From an uncultured Prevotellaceae bacterium (GTDB lineage: Bacteria; Bacteroidota; Bacteroidia; Bacteroidales; Bacteroidaceae): 38,897 nucleotides of DNA. The stretch covers positions 1 through 38,897 of the forward strand of contig ONGG01000055.1 in NCBI GenBank assembly GCA_900317305.1, in the 5' to 3' direction. Below, piece after piece: positions 8,101-16,579 of the stretch; positions within the stretch are counted from its first letter, which is position 1, and the number at the start of each line of letters is the position of its first letter. Position numbers and translations under genes: made by a program. Under the pieces are notes generated by a model. The model searched no databases. It was not told the DNA's origin and worked only from the letters and a program-made list of their open reading frames with translations.

Positions 8101-10914
8101 CTTCCCCTTGGCGATGGTTTGACGCCAGCGCTCGCCAAGGGCATTGTCGAGAGCAATGCTCAGGATGTCTTTGTTCACGGCAGGGGTCTTGCTCACGGCG
8201 TCTACAAACTGTTCTGTCCATTGAGCCCCGGCTGCCGTGTTGGGGATGCTCAGTCCGTTGGCGGTGTTCAGCGTCTGGATGGCCTGGATGGCCTTGGGCA
8301 ATAGCGCGCTCAGTTGGGAGAGCAGTTGGGTGGTCTTCTGTTGGGCATCGAAACTCGGGTCGGTGATAAGCAGGCCGTTGAGGGGATTCTGCCCGGGAGC
8401 GCCGGTGATGGCAAATACGGGTGCCAGTTCCTGGATGGCCCGCTCGGCCTCGGCGATGCGCTGAGTGTCGATGCCGCTGATGAACGCTGGGGTGGGGGTG
8501 AGCATGTCCTCGCTCCTCACGGAGGTATAGCGCGAGATGTAGTCGTAGAGTGAGAGTCCTGAAGGTTGTTTCGTGTGCAGCAGTTCGACGTATTTGATGA
8601 GTTGCTTGCGCTCCTCGAAAAGTGCTTTCGACTCTTGCTCATACTCTTGGGGCGACTTCAGGCGGGTGATGTCGAGGGCTTTCTTCAATTGCTCCAACAG
8701 GTGTCCTTTCGTCATCTTGTTGGAGTGCATCTCCAGACAGAACGGGTCGAGGCCGATCTTGGCCAGACGTTTCTGCACCACTTCCAGGGCGGCCATCTTC
8801 TCGGCAACGAACAGCACGCGCCGGTTGTTGAAGAGCGCGTTGGCTATCATGTTGGTGATGGTCTGGCTCTTGCCTGTTCCCGGAGGACCGTAGAGGATGA
8901 AGCTGCGGCCCTCGCCCGACTCGATGACGGCCTCCAACTGCGATGAGTCCACGTCTACGGGGATGGCGTAGTTGCCGGGGGCGATGCTGCCATCCACTTT
9001 CCGGGTGTCGGTGACCGAGCCGTCGGTCACGTTCACCAACCGCTTTTGTATCAGACTCTCCACCACGGGGTTCTGGCGCATCTTGTCGGCGTTGTTGTGG
9101 ATGTCGTTCCACATCACGAACTTGCTGAAGGAGAAGAGTCCCAGCATGCTCTCTTCCACCACGTCCCAGCGGGGACGGTCCTTGATGACGGCGCGCACAC
9201 TGGAAAACACTTGGCGCACGTCGATGCCCGAGTCGTCGGTGGGCAGCGGGTTCACGCCAGTGATGTGCAGGTCGTATTGCTGGCTCATCATCTCCACCAG
9301 GGTGGTGTTGAAGGTGATGTCTTCCTCTCTCACGCGCAGCAGGTAGTTGTTGCCGCTCTTCTTCACGATGTCCACGGGCTCCAGCAGCAACGGGGCGTAG
9401 CGCGCTTTCACGCTCTTCTCGGTTTCATACCATCTCATCATGCCGAGCACGAGGAAGAGGGTGTTGGCGCCGTTCTCCTCAAGGGCGGTGCGCGAGGCAC
9501 GGAACAGTCCTTTCAGGCCGGTCTGCAGCTCCTCCTCGGTGCAGAAAGTGTAAATCTGGTTGTGCTTGATTCCTTCGAGCGCAAACTGCTCCAATTCATC
9601 GCGGTATTGGCGAGAGTCATACATTCCTCCCTCGTCGGCGCTCAGGCTTTTCTTGATGGGCAAAGGCAGGATGCTGAAGTCTTCCTTGGCCTGCAGATGG
9701 TCTTCCAACTCCTCCAGATTGAACGAGACGAAGGGCAGCATGCGCTTGCCGCGGCGCAGGTTGAGCAGGTTGTTGCGCAACGAGAAGTCGAGCAGTTTGC
9801 GCTCCCATATTTGCTGGCGGGTAAGTTTGCGCTCCTCTTCCTCCGTGAGTTGATACTGGCGCAGTTCGCGCACATCGGTGGTGGCGTTGTCGAGCGCTAT
9901 CCCTTCTTGCTCCTCTTGGGTGGCCGTAGTGGGTATCGGGCGGATGCCGTTCAGCCGGCACGACTGCACGTCGATGGCCATGATGAAGTCGCCGGGCCTG
10001 TTGTGGATGGTGTCTTCGGCCGAGGTCACGGCTTGCTCGAACGACACGTTCTTCTCGGTGAGTTTGGTGGCCTCCACCAGCACCAGTTCGCTCACACCGT
10101 CGGCCACCGACTTCGAGAGGAAACTCACGTCGTCGCAGATCATCTGGGGATAGCGGCGGTCCACCAGCCAGCAGCCCACCATCATGTGGCCTTTGATCAC
10201 CACAATCATCGTGTGTAGGCCGATGCCTTCGAGCACCGATGCCATCAGCAGCGAGAGGTCGGCGCAGGTGCCCGTCTTTTCGCTGAGTACTTTGTCGGCA
10301 AGGCGGATGCGCTGGCCGGTGTCCTCAAAACTGGCAGGCAGGGTGCTGTATACGATGCCTTCCTCCCTGAGGGCCTCATACACCGAGGCCACCATTGCGC
10401 GCACGCGGTTGTGGTCTTGTGTCTGGTACTCGTCGAGCGCTGGCGACCCCGTGAGGCGTTCCAGGTGCTTGGCCGTGGCTATCTTCACTGAGGTGAGAGC
10501 CGTTGAGTTGGGAAGAATGAAGGCTGCGGTGGTCTCAGGCCTCTTGTTGACACCGGTCCACTCGTCGAAAGCGAGCAGGCGGATGGGGTAGGTGTGGGCG
10601 AAGGCTTCCTCGTCGCCCAACTTCACCTTGAGGGTGAATTGTGTCGGGCAGCTCTCCGTCAGTTTGCGCAGCTTCTCGCTGTCAGGAGTGATGCTCAGGT
10701 TCTCCACCGCCACGATGGCGCCACGGGGGATGATGTCGATGCGCGATTCCGATGCGATGAGCATCTCGCCTTCGATGCGTACGGTGATGTCGTGCCAGTC
10801 GTCGTCACTGTCGTTGGTGAGTTCGCAGAGGTTGAGGCATTGCTCACCATTGCTCCAGATGGCATAGTTGATGCTGGGCAGGTAGTTGATATGGATGTTC
10901 TTTTCGGTCATCAT
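5125..10914 (-). CDS. DUF4011-helicase-Vsr-like nuclease-DUF3320 protein with a transglutaminase-like domain
   Basis: A single 1929-residue cytoplasmic protein. Order seen: a beta-rich N-terminal region (about 1-120); a transglutaminase-like domain (about 165-290) with TGTCADLSLLMASVLE, giving C217, H243 and D261 or D262 as a plausible triad; a DUF4011 start at about 369 (WERKLLDFSLRNNLLNLR); a superfamily 1 helicase with Walker A GPPGTGKS near 675-682, Walker B VVFDEASQMP near 1285, VVGDPKQMPP near 1310, then YRSRHESL, NVQGDERDVILFS and GGERRLNVAVSRAR; a Vsr/MTES_1575-like nuclease region (about 1590-1690, with KIDLAVIDP and GWNLLRVWTIDWF); and a DUF3320-type C-terminus. DUF4011-helicase-Vsr-DUF3320 proteins are linked to phage defence (the Hhe type, from memory). 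The likely role is helicase-driven attack on foreign DNA; this is inference. The radical SAM gene lies 54 bp upstream and may be cotranscribed. The start is one of two adjacent ATGs. Confidence 0.9.
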   Translation of the reverse strand: MMTEKNIHINYLPSINYAIWSNGEQCLNLCELTNDSDDDWHDITVRIEGEMLIASESRIDIIPRGAIVAVENLSITPDSEKLRKLTESCPTQFTLKVKLGDEEAFAHTYPIRLLAFDEWTGVNKRPETTAAFILPNSTALTSVKIATAKHLERLTGSPALDEYQTQDHNRVRAMVASVYEALREEGIVYSTLPASFEDTGQRIRLADKVLSEKTGTCADLSLLMASVLEGIGLHTMIVVIKGHMMVGCWLVDRRYPQMICDDVSFLSKSVADGVSELVLVEATKLTEKNVSFEQAVTSAEDTIHNRPGDFIMAIDVQSCRLNGIRPIPTTATQEEQEGIALDNATTDVRELRQYQLTEEEERKLTRQQIWERKLLDFSLRNNLLNLRRGKRMLPFVSFNLEELEDHLQAKEDFSILPLPIKKSLSADEGGMYDSRQYRDELEQFALEGIKHNQIYTFCTEEELQTGLKGLFRASRTALEENGANTLFLVLGMMRWYETEKSVKARYAPLLLEPVDIVKKSGNNYLLRVREEDITFNTTLVEMMSQQYDLHITGVNPLPTDDSGIDVRQVFSSVRAVIKDRPRWDVVEESMLGLFSFSKFVMWNDIHNNADKMRQNPVVESLIQKRLVNVTDGSVTDTRKVDGSIAPGNYAIPVDVDSSQLEAVIESGEGRSFILYGPPGTGKSQTITNMIANALFNNRRVLFVAEKMAALEVVQKRLAKIGLDPFCLEMHSNKMTKGHLLEQLKKALDITRLKSPQEYEQESKALFEERKQLIKYVELLHTKQPSGLSLYDYISRYTSVRSEDMLTPTPAFISGIDTQRIAEAERAIQELAPVFAITGAPGQNPLNGLLITDPSFDAQQKTTQLLSQLSALLPKAIQAIQTLNTANGLSIPNTAAGAQWTEQFVDAVSKTPAVNKDILSIALDNALGERWRQTIAKGKARDEARTALTRTYAPEILQLDVMKLATDWNNACQKWAIPRIFAKKNVVKGLKGYRADVTADDIPALIENLQKYRRMTNELAPQQAEMTRIFGMLATPGSEQWQKMEDSLRNATQIQEMVRQTGAPTAYIPPLDRSATLGVDVSAVRQVNSLLHAAVAYCALSPKVTLDTVVQRLPQWQVNIGTSRDWSQWCLRRRKLLTMHLMPVVDYLEQGHDQDEALEAMQRGLYKKLAMDIIDNDPELQVFNGLIFEEKIAHYRDKAKQFQELTKRALYCILASRIPSLTIEASHSSEIGTLKRLINSGGRGTTIRHIIDQIPTLLPKLCPCMLMSPISVAQYIDLDQEKFDIVVFDEASQMPTSEAVGAIARGKALIVVGDPKQMPPTSFFTTTNVDESEAENDDMESILDDCITLSFPDNYLTWHYRSRHESLIAFSNSQYYEGKLYTFPSADDRASKVSLVNIDGTYDMGKTRCNRSEAEAIVKEVVRRLRDPELSKLSIGIVSFSKVQQDLIEDILVEELGKDPELERKAYDCEEPIFIKNLENVQGDERDVILFSVGYGPDKSGKVSMNFGPLNNQGGERRLNVAVSRARYEMVVFSTLRAEQIDLNRSRARGVEGLKRFLEFAKSGRMPVSSAQIEEDTDHTIVNSIAEELRAHGHQVDTKVGRSRFKIDLAVIDPRQSDRYLLGIVCDGTNYYATKTQRDREICQPGVLKGLGWNLLRVWTIDWFLNREKVLDRILDEIDRLTKGKEDAPASQGTNATVSKKPAPLASASAAKKDGEEATATSKETEQQKRLSSIPFDVSEDDLITIKNDKELPYDLADIPIKLQGATQEAVSLHRRQIIGDLQTIIRREQPVTYGYLQERIKKIYGQSRVSERLKHIIDNEVSKSYIDPSSNPDDPTIWQDADHARGYTQYRKANGREPDQICTLEIKNLLRMAVSQQLSLSHEDLLRQAAKLLGFARRTPRLDNAVGRAIDQLCNEGFMTNQGGTITMR

Positions 10915-10968
10915 GGTTGGTAAGGTATGTGATGATTCTTGTCAGGTGTTTTTCTTTGGTCTCCAGGT

Positions 10969-11748
10969 TCAGTATGAGGCGGTGCAGCGAATGCCCAGTC
11001 CCAACACGAGGTCGCGGATGCGGTCCAGTTCCTCGTGGGTGGCCTTTTCCAGACCGCTGATGGGTGTCTCGCGGTCGATGGTGTAGATCATCACCTCACG
11101 CGGACTGATGCGTTGCAGGGCAGCGAGCCATGGGGTGACGAAGCGGTCGGTGGTGTTGTCCACGCTCCCTGTGCTGGTGCTGCCTTTCATAAACATGGTC
11201 TGCACCACCACGTGGCCCTCGAAGAGCCTCATGTGCTCCACGATTTTCTCCACGTCGTAGTGGGGATTGACCGGGCGGTCCACCCTGCGGATGTAGTCCA
11301 TGTCCACGGTGTCGAGTTTCTGGATGTTGTTGTCCACTTTCATCAGTGCCGCCCTCACCGTCTCGCGGTGGATAAAGGTGGCGTTGCTCAGCACCGACAC
11401 CTTGGCCTGGGGAGCGAGTTCGTCGCGCAGGGTAATCGTGTCGTCGATGATGCCTGCGAAGTCGGGATGGGCGGTGGGCTCGCCATTGCCGGCGAAGGTC
11501 AGCACGTCGGGGCGCTCACCACGCTGCGCCATGGCCGTGAGGGTTTCGCGCAGGCGTGCTCTCACTTCCTCGCGTGTGGGACGTGGGGCTTTGGGCCGGT
11601 GGCTGGCATTCAGTCCGCATTCGCAGTAGATACAGTCGAAAGTGCATATTTTGCCATCGCATGGCATCAGGTTGATGCCAAGCGACAATCCCAGCCTTCG
11701 GCTGTGCACCGGACCAAAGATGGGAGAGGGATAGATAATCGTGCTCAT
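10969..11748 (-). CDS. Radical SAM protein of the COG0731 type
   Basis: A 259-residue radical S-adenosylmethionine enzyme. The iron-sulfur cluster motif is C35-x3-C39-x2-C42 (CTFDCIYC), followed by a further C44. The N-terminal FGPVHSRRLGLSLGINL and FAGNGEPTAHPDF (a GGEP-like SAM-binding segment) place it with COG0731-type radical SAM proteins, which include enzymes resembling tRNA wyosine synthases. The substrate is unknown and I do not assign one. A well-spaced promoter (TTTG, 19 bp, TATCTTTG) lies at 11817-11847. The large helicase follows after 54 bp on the same strand, so the two could share a transcript. Confidence 0.88.
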   Translation of the reverse strand: MSTIIYPSPIFGPVHSRRLGLSLGINLMPCDGKICTFDCIYCECGLNASHRPKAPRPTREEVRARLRETLTAMAQRGERPDVLTFAGNGEPTAHPDFAGIIDDTITLRDELAPQAKVSVLSNATFIHRETVRAALMKVDNNIQKLDTVDMDYIRRVDRPVNPHYDVEKIVEHMRLFEGHVVVQTMFMKGSTSTGSVDNTTDRFVTPWLAALQRISPREVMIYTIDRETPISGLEKATHEELDRIRDLVLGLGIRCTASY

Positions 11749-11816
11749 AAATAAAATAAGTAGTGACTTGCAGTCAATAGGCCGGAGACTTCCGCCCCGG
11801 TGTGCAGCTTATTATG

Positions 11817-11847
11817 CAAAGATAGCGAAAAAGCGGTGAACGGCAAA
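11817..11847 (-). promoter_or_regulatory. Promoter of the radical SAM gene
   Basis: On the minus strand a TTTG (11844-11847), a 19-bp spacer and TATCTTTG (11817-11824) fit the Bacteroidetes sigma-ABfr promoter well, about 70 bp before the ATG at 11748. Confidence 0.7.
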
Positions 11848-11898
11848 ACAAAAAGCAGGCTCTTTTCCGCTGCCCGTGCGTTAATAGTCGTTAAAGTG

Positions 11899-11929
11899 TT
11901 GTGACGGCAAGGAAAATTTAGTAAATTTG
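11899..11929 (+). promoter_or_regulatory. Promoter of the ftsX operon
   Basis: TTG (11899-11901), a 20-bp spacer and TAAATTTG (11922-11929) fit the Bacteroidetes promoter. It drives rightward transcription into ftsX, leaving an untranslated leader of about 100 nt, and is back to back with the radical SAM promoter about 50 bp to the left. Confidence 0.7.
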
Positions 11930-11940
11930 CACCAAACTTT

Positions 11941-12000
11941 TGAGAGGGGTAACCCTTCCTGGCCGTCAGGAGTGATGCCAGGGTATGGCGCTCCTCAACG
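11941..12000 (+). promoter_or_regulatory. Possible structured leader of the ftsX operon
   Basis: The leader contains the short inverted repeat GGGTAACCC, a CCTGGC/GCCAGG stem (11958-11963 with 11977-11982) and an AGGAG/CTCCT pair (11968-11972 with 11991-11995) that starts inside the loop of that stem, so the two could form a pseudoknot or be alternatives. No riboswitch class is recognised. Confidence 0.3.
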
Positions 12001-12036
12001 AAAACCAATGTAGATTGCAATTTACATTTCAGCAAA

Positions 12037-12915
12037 ATGGGAAAAAATAAGAACAAGACCCGCAATCGTCAAGGATTGCAGGTGTTTACTTTGTGCATCA
12101 GCACGGCCATGGTCCTCATTCTTTTGGGCATGGTGGTGCTTACTGTGTTTACGGCACGTAATTTGTCGTCATATGTGAAGGAAAACCTCACCGTCACCAT
12201 GCTGTTGGGCGAAGACATCACCGACCCCGAGGCACAGCAGCTTTGCGACAAACTCGTCACCAAACCCTACATCAACAAGTTGGAGTATATCAGCAAGGAG
12301 CAGGTGCTTCAAGAGCAGAAAGAGGTGCTGGGCACCGACCCGTCTGAGTTTGCCGGCACCAATCCCTTTGGCTCGCAGATTGAGTTCCAGCTCAATGCCG
12401 AGTATGCCACCAACGATTCGCTGAAGTGGATTTCCGACGAACTGACCAAGATACCCAAGGTCACCGAGATACGCTATCCTGAGGATCTTGTGGAGAGTGT
12501 GAACAAGACGCTTGCCCGTATGAGCCTCGTGCTCCTGGTGCTGGCAGGTTTGCTGCTCATTGTCTCTTTCGTGCTCATCAACAACACGGTGAAATTGGGC
12601 ATCTATGCCCGTCGCTTCAATATCCACACCATGAAACTGGTGGGGGCATCCTGGGGATTCATCCGCCGGCCGTTCATCAAGCAGGCCATTGTCCTTGGCA
12701 TCGTGGCTGCCATCATCGCCCTCGTCGTGCTGGCTGCCGGCCTCTATTTCCTCTTCCGCTTCGATCCTGAGGTGAAGGAGGTGCTCACATGGCAGGTGAT
12801 GGCCATCACGGGCATTGCCGTGCTTCTGGCGGGCGTCATCATCACCACCATCTGCTCCTGGCTCTCGGTCAACAAGTTCCTCAAGATGAAGGCTGGTGAG
12901 CTCTACAAGATTTAG
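12037..12915 (+). CDS. ftsX: Cell division protein FtsX
   Basis: Inner-membrane partner of the ATPase FtsE; the complex links cytokinesis to activation of cell-wall hydrolases. At 292 residues it has the family layout: a short basic cytoplasmic N-terminus, TM1 (about 18-40), an extracytoplasmic domain (about 45-165, with the NPFGSQIEFQL segment), then TM2 (about 170-195), TM3 (about 222-245) and TM4 (about 256-283). FtsE is not adjacent, which is usual in Bacteroidetes. It is the first gene of the ftsX-DUF3098-uppP-truB-queA-folK cluster and has a promoter at 11899-11929. Confidence 0.95.
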   Translation: MGKNKNKTRNRQGLQVFTLCISTAMVLILLGMVVLTVFTARNLSSYVKENLTVTMLLGEDITDPEAQQLCDKLVTKPYINKLEYISKEQVLQEQKEVLGTDPSEFAGTNPFGSQIEFQLNAEYATNDSLKWISDELTKIPKVTEIRYPEDLVESVNKTLARMSLVLLVLAGLLLIVSFVLINNTVKLGIYARRFNIHTMKLVGASWGFIRRPFIKQAIVLGIVAAIIALVVLAAGLYFLFRFDPEVKEVLTWQVMAITGIAVLLAGVIITTICSWLSVNKFLKMKAGELYKI

Positions 12916-12943
12916 TTTCATTTATTTTCTTTTCAATCAAATC

Positions 12944-13228
12944 ATGGACAAGAGAAATCTGGCTTTCGGACGAATGAATTTCATCCTGCTTGCCATCGGA
13001 ATGGTCATTGTAATCCTGGGTTTTATCCTGATGAGCGGAGCAGGGTCGAATGCGACCACTTTCAACCCCGATATCTTCAGCACCATGCGCATCAAGGTGG
13101 CGCCAGTGGTGTGCTTTGTTGGTTTCGTTTCAATGGTCTATGGCGTGCTCTACCGCACCAAGGACGATGGAAAACAGAATGGCACTGATCTTCAGCCTAC
13201 CGACAATAAGAAGGAGGTGAGCAAATGA
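12944..13228 (+). CDS. DUF3098 membrane protein
   Basis: A 94-residue protein with two transmembrane segments (about 12-32 and 53-70) and a short polar tail; the middle PDIFSTMRIKVAPVVCFVGF is typical of DUF3098. The open frame extends back into ftsX, but the ATG at 12944, after a 28-bp AT-rich gap, gives the normal family length. Its stop overlaps the uppP start (ATGA at 13225-13228), so translation is probably coupled. It is a conserved Bacteroidetes gene of unknown function, regularly between ftsX and uppP. Confidence 0.88.
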   Translation: MDKRNLAFGRMNFILLAIGMVIVILGFILMSGAGSNATTFNPDIFSTMRIKVAPVVCFVGFVSMVYGVLYRTKDDGKQNGTDLQPTDNKKEVSK

Positions 13229-14079
13229 CTTGGTTAGAAACCATCATCATCGCCATTGTAGAAGGCCTCACCGAGTTCCTGCCTGTGTCGTCCACAGGAC
13301 ATATGATTATCACACAGAACCTGTTGGGCATTAAGCAGGGCGATCCTTTCGTTCACGCTTTCACATTCATCATCCAGTTTGGTGCCATCTTGTCGGTGGT
13401 ATGCCTATACTGGAAACAGTTCTTCCAACTCAATCACACACCGGCCCCGAAGGGGAGCACTCCCCTGCAGAAACTCATCCATAAGTTCAGGTTCTACTGG
13501 CTGCTCTTCATCGGTGTGCTGCCTGCCGTGATCATCGGTCTGCTGGCCAAGAAGTCGGGCGTGCTCGACTGGCTCCTCGACAGTGTCGAGGTGGTGGCCG
13601 TGATGCTTGTGCTGGGAGGTGTGTTCATGCTCTTCTGCGACCGGTTGTTCAACAAGGTCGACAACGACGATATCGACGAGAAGAAGGCTTTCAAGATCGG
13701 TCTGTTCCAATGCATCTCGGTCATTCCGGGCGTGTCGCGCTCCATGGCTACCATCGTGGGTGGCATGGCCCAGAAACTCTCTCGCAAGAAGGCGGCTGAG
13801 TTCTCGTTCTTCCTTGCCGTGCCCACCATGGCCGGAGCCACGCTGCTCGACCTGCTCGACCTCTTCAAGGAGGATACCTCATGGGCCTCTACCCACAATG
13901 TCACCATGCTCATCCTCGGATGCGTGGTGGCCTTCATCGTGGCCTTGCTGGCCATGAAGTGGTTCGTGGCCTTCCTCACCAAATATGGATTCAAGGCATT
14001 TGGTATATATAGGATTATCGTGGGTGGCATCATCATCATCTTGCTGCTCACTGGTCATTCCTTAGTCATGGTAGATTGA
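13225..14079 (+). CDS. uppP: Undecaprenyl-diphosphate phosphatase UppP
   Basis: Dephosphorylates undecaprenyl pyrophosphate to recycle the lipid carrier used for peptidoglycan and surface glycans; overproduction gives bacitracin resistance in other bacteria. The 284-residue, multi-spanning protein carries the first active-site motif EGLTEFLPVSSTGH at residues 13-26 and the second, PGVSRSMATIVGG, near 170-182. It overlaps the upstream DUF3098 gene by 4 bp and the truB start by 1 bp. Confidence 0.97.
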   Translation: MTWLETIIIAIVEGLTEFLPVSSTGHMIITQNLLGIKQGDPFVHAFTFIIQFGAILSVVCLYWKQFFQLNHTPAPKGSTPLQKLIHKFRFYWLLFIGVLPAVIIGLLAKKSGVLDWLLDSVEVVAVMLVLGGVFMLFCDRLFNKVDNDDIDEKKAFKIGLFQCISVIPGVSRSMATIVGGMAQKLSRKKAAEFSFFLAVPTMAGATLLDLLDLFKEDTSWASTHNVTMLILGCVVAFIVALLAMKWFVAFLTKYGFKAFGIYRIIVGGIIIILLLTGHSLVMVD

Positions 14080-14774
14080 TGGATTTCAACGAGGGTGTAA
14101 TCATTCCCATCGACAAACCCTACCGGATGTCGAGTTTCGGTGCCCTGGCGCATGTCAGATACCTGGTGTCACGCCGGTTGGGCGTGAAGAGGGTGAAGAT
14201 GGGCCATGCCGGCACGCTCGACCCCCTGGCCACTGGCGTGTTGCTGCTCTGCACGGGGAAAGCCACCAAGCTTATCGACCGTCTGCAGGCCGACACCAAG
14301 GAGTATGTGGCCACGCTCCAACTGGGAGCCACCACTCCCAGCTACGACCGTGAGCATACGGTCAATTTCACCTATCCCACCAAGCATATCACCCGAGAGC
14401 TGGTGGAGGAGATGCTGCCGCGCTTCGTGGGCGACATCATGCAGGTGCCACCCGAGTTCTCTGCCTGCAAGGTGGATGGCAAGAGGGCCTACCTGCTTAT
14501 GCGCAAGGGGCACGACGTGCAGCTCAAGGCGAAACCCTTGCATATCGACGAGATCGAACTGCTCGACTTCTCTCCTGAGCAGATGACGCTCTCCATCCGC
14601 GTGGTGTGCGGAAAGGGCACCTACGTCAGGGCTCTGGCCCGGGATATCGGTCAGGCGCTCGACAGTGGCGCCTTCCTCACCTCGCTCCGGCGCACGAGGG
14701 TGGGCGACTACCGTGTCGACGAGGCCATCACGCTCGACGACTTCCCCCAGTGGCTCGAGAATAGCCTGGGCTGA
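14079..14774 (+). CDS. truB: tRNA pseudouridine-55 synthase TruB
   Basis: Isomerises U55 to pseudouridine in the T-loop of tRNAs. The 231-residue protein has the family motif GHAGTLDPLATGVL with catalytic Asp48, preceded by the N-terminal IPIDKP segment. The ATG at 14079 shares one base with the uppP stop (TGATG), indicating coupled translation; a TTG one codon earlier is less likely. It is on the short side of the family, lacking an extended C-terminal PUA-like part. Confidence 0.96.
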   Translation: MDFNEGVIIPIDKPYRMSSFGALAHVRYLVSRRLGVKRVKMGHAGTLDPLATGVLLLCTGKATKLIDRLQADTKEYVATLQLGATTPSYDREHTVNFTYPTKHITRELVEEMLPRFVGDIMQVPPEFSACKVDGKRAYLLMRKGHDVQLKAKPLHIDEIELLDFSPEQMTLSIRVVCGKGTYVRALARDIGQALDSGAFLTSLRRTRVGDYRVDEAITLDDFPQWLENSLG

Positions 14775-14834
14775 ACGGGAGGTCACGAAGCAGTCAGGGA
14801 TAAAAAGAATTTTATAAAAAAGGATTAGATAGAT

Positions 14835-16019
14835 ATGAAGTTATCTCAATTCAAGTTTAAATTGCCCGAAGAGCAAATCGCACTCTATCCTACATTCCAC
14901 CGCGATGAGTGCAGGATGATGGTGCTTCACCGCAAGTCCAACCGCATCGACATGTACCGCACCGATGAGGAGGGAAAACCCATCTTGAACGACGACGGCA
15001 CACCGCAGTTCATTGAGTTCAGGCACCTTATCGAGTATTTCGACGAGGGCGATGCTTTTATCTTCAACGATACAAAGGTGTTTCCCGCACGCCTTTATGG
15101 CACCAAGGAGAAGACAGATGCCAAAATCGAGGTGTTCCTGCTCCGGGAACTCAACGAGAACCTCCGTCTCTGGGACGTGCTCGTAGAACCGGCAAGGAAA
15201 ATCCGTATCGGCAACAAACTTTTCTTCGATGACAGCGGCACGATGGTGGCCGAGGTCATCGACAACACCACCAGCCGTGGCCGGACCCTCAGGTTCCTCT
15301 ACGACTGCCCCCACGACAAGTTCAAGCGCGAGCTTTATGCGCTGGGGTCGGCCCCACTGCCTCATTACATCATCGACCATGAGTCGGAGAAAGAGGTACC
15401 CGATGAGAACGAGCCCGGAAAGACCAAGATGGTGAGGGTGAAAGACCGTCCCGTGATGCCCGAGGATATGGATAACTTCCAGTGTATCTTCGCCAAGAAC
15501 GAGGGCGCCGTCACCGCTCCTGCCTCCGGCCTTCACTTCAGCCGCGAACTGTTGAAGCGCATGGAGATCAAGGGCATCGATTTCGCTTTCGTCACCCTCC
15601 ACTGCGCGCTCGGGTGCTTCCACAATATCGAGGTCGAGGACCTCACGAAGCATAAGATGGACTCCGAGCAGATGTTCATTGGAAAAGAGGCTTGCGACGT
15701 GGTGAACAAGGCCAAACTCACCGGAAAGCATATCTGCGCCGTGGGAACGACCGTGGCCAAGGCATCAGAGACGGCCGTGGGCACCGACGGACTGCTCAAG
15801 GAGTATGAGGGATGGACCAACAAGTTCATCTTCCCTCCCTATGAGTTCGCACTGGCCGACTCCATGGTCTGCAATTTCTATCATCCGCTCTCCACGCTCC
15901 TCATGTCGGCTTGTGCCTTCGGCGGCTACGACTTGGTGATGGAGGCCTACCAGAAAGCCATCGACAATGGCTACCGCTTCGGATGTTTCGGCGACGCCAT
16001 GCTCATCCTCGATGACTGA
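14835..16019 (+). CDS. queA: S-adenosylmethionine:tRNA ribosyltransferase-isomerase QueA
   Basis: Transfers and isomerises the ribosyl part of SAM onto 7-aminomethyl-7-deazaguanine in tRNA, making epoxyqueuosine in the queuosine pathway. The 394 residues include the family segments [36 protein letters not shown] and FIFPPYEF. It is about 40 residues longer than the common bacterial form; the insertions appear near residues 40-55 ([14 protein letters not shown]) and around 185-205 ([16 protein letters not shown]). It lies 60 bp after truB and overlaps folK by 8 bp. Confidence 0.96.
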   Translation: MKLSQFKFKLPEEQIALYPTFHRDECRMMVLHRKSNRIDMYRTDEEGKPILNDDGTPQFIEFRHLIEYFDEGDAFIFNDTKVFPARLYGTKEKTDAKIEVFLLRELNENLRLWDVLVEPARKIRIGNKLFFDDSGTMVAEVIDNTTSRGRTLRFLYDCPHDKFKRELYALGSAPLPHYIIDHESEKEVPDENEPGKTKMVRVKDRPVMPEDMDNFQCIFAKNEGAVTAPASGLHFSRELLKRMEIKGIDFAFVTLHCALGCFHNIEVEDLTKHKMDSEQMFIGKEACDVVNKAKLTGKHICAVGTTVAKASETAVGTDGLLKEYEGWTNKFIFPPYEFALADSMVCNFYHPLSTLLMSACAFGGYDLVMEAYQKAIDNGYRFGCFGDAMLILDD

Positions 16020-16494
16020 CAATCACGTTGTTTACCTGGGCCTGGGGTCGAATTTGGGCGACAAACCGTCCAATATCCGGCTGGCCCTTGAGAAAATAAA
16101 AGAGTTGGTTGGCGATGTCGTTCGCCAATCAACTCTTTATGTTACCCAGCCGTGGGGCTTCGAGTCGGAGAACTCCTTCGTCAATGCGGTGGTGTGCTGC
16201 CACACCTCGCTGTCGCCCCGAAAACTGCTCACTGCCACCCAGAAGATAGAGCGGGATTTGGGACGCACCGAAAAATCGGTGAATGGCGTCTATCACGACC
16301 GCGTCATCGATATCGATATCTTGCTCTACGACCACCGGCGCATCACTTATCCCGACCTCACCATTCCTCATCCACTTATGTGGGAGCGCGATTTCGTCAT
16401 GACACCGCTACGCGAAATCATGCCTCCCGAAGAACTCGGTTCGCTTGAAAAGTTGAGTTCTCCAAGGAAATCAAAAACCTCACGCAGGGGATAG
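16012..16494 (+). CDS. folK: 6-hydroxymethyl-7,8-dihydropterin pyrophosphokinase FolK
   Basis: Transfers pyrophosphate from ATP to hydroxymethyl-dihydropterin in folate synthesis. The 160-residue protein begins [18 protein letters not shown], the family N-terminus, and has the metal- and pterin-binding [11 protein letters not shown] and [15 protein letters not shown] segments. The frame is open upstream inside queA, but the ATG at 16012, overlapping the end of queA by 8 bp, fits homologues. It is the last gene of the ftsX cluster. The last 20 residues are basic and unlike the core. Confidence 0.93.
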   Translation: MTDNHVVYLGLGSNLGDKPSNIRLALEKIKELVGDVVRQSTLYVTQPWGFESENSFVNAVVCCHTSLSPRKLLTATQKIERDLGRTEKSVNGVYHDRVIDIDILLYDHRRITYPDLTIPHPLMWERDFVMTPLREIMPPEELGSLEKLSSPRKSKTSRRG

Positions 16495-16521
16495 CCGCCC
16501 GCTGTGGCTCTCCTATAGCAC

Positions 16522-16554
16522 AAAAAAATCCCCGTGGGGCACTGCCTCACGGGG
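16522..16554 (-). terminator. Terminator downstream of rpsO
   Basis: On the minus strand CCCCGTG (16548-16554) pairs with CACGGGG (16530-16536), with extra pairing in the loop, followed by a run of Ts (16522-16529). It lies 25 bp after the rpsO stop. Confidence 0.85.
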
Positions 16555-16579
16555 ACCAAGATCTTTTGCTCTGCTGAAA

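Noticed and set aside
9046-10218. A 390-codon plus-strand open frame within the helicase gene.
   Set aside because: It is antisense to conserved DUF4011/helicase coding sequence, has His/Val-rich low complexity and no motif.
11941-12000. A known riboswitch (SAM, TPP, cobalamin, preQ1 or fluoride) before ftsX.
   Set aside because: None of the conserved cores I know is present; only generic stems are seen.
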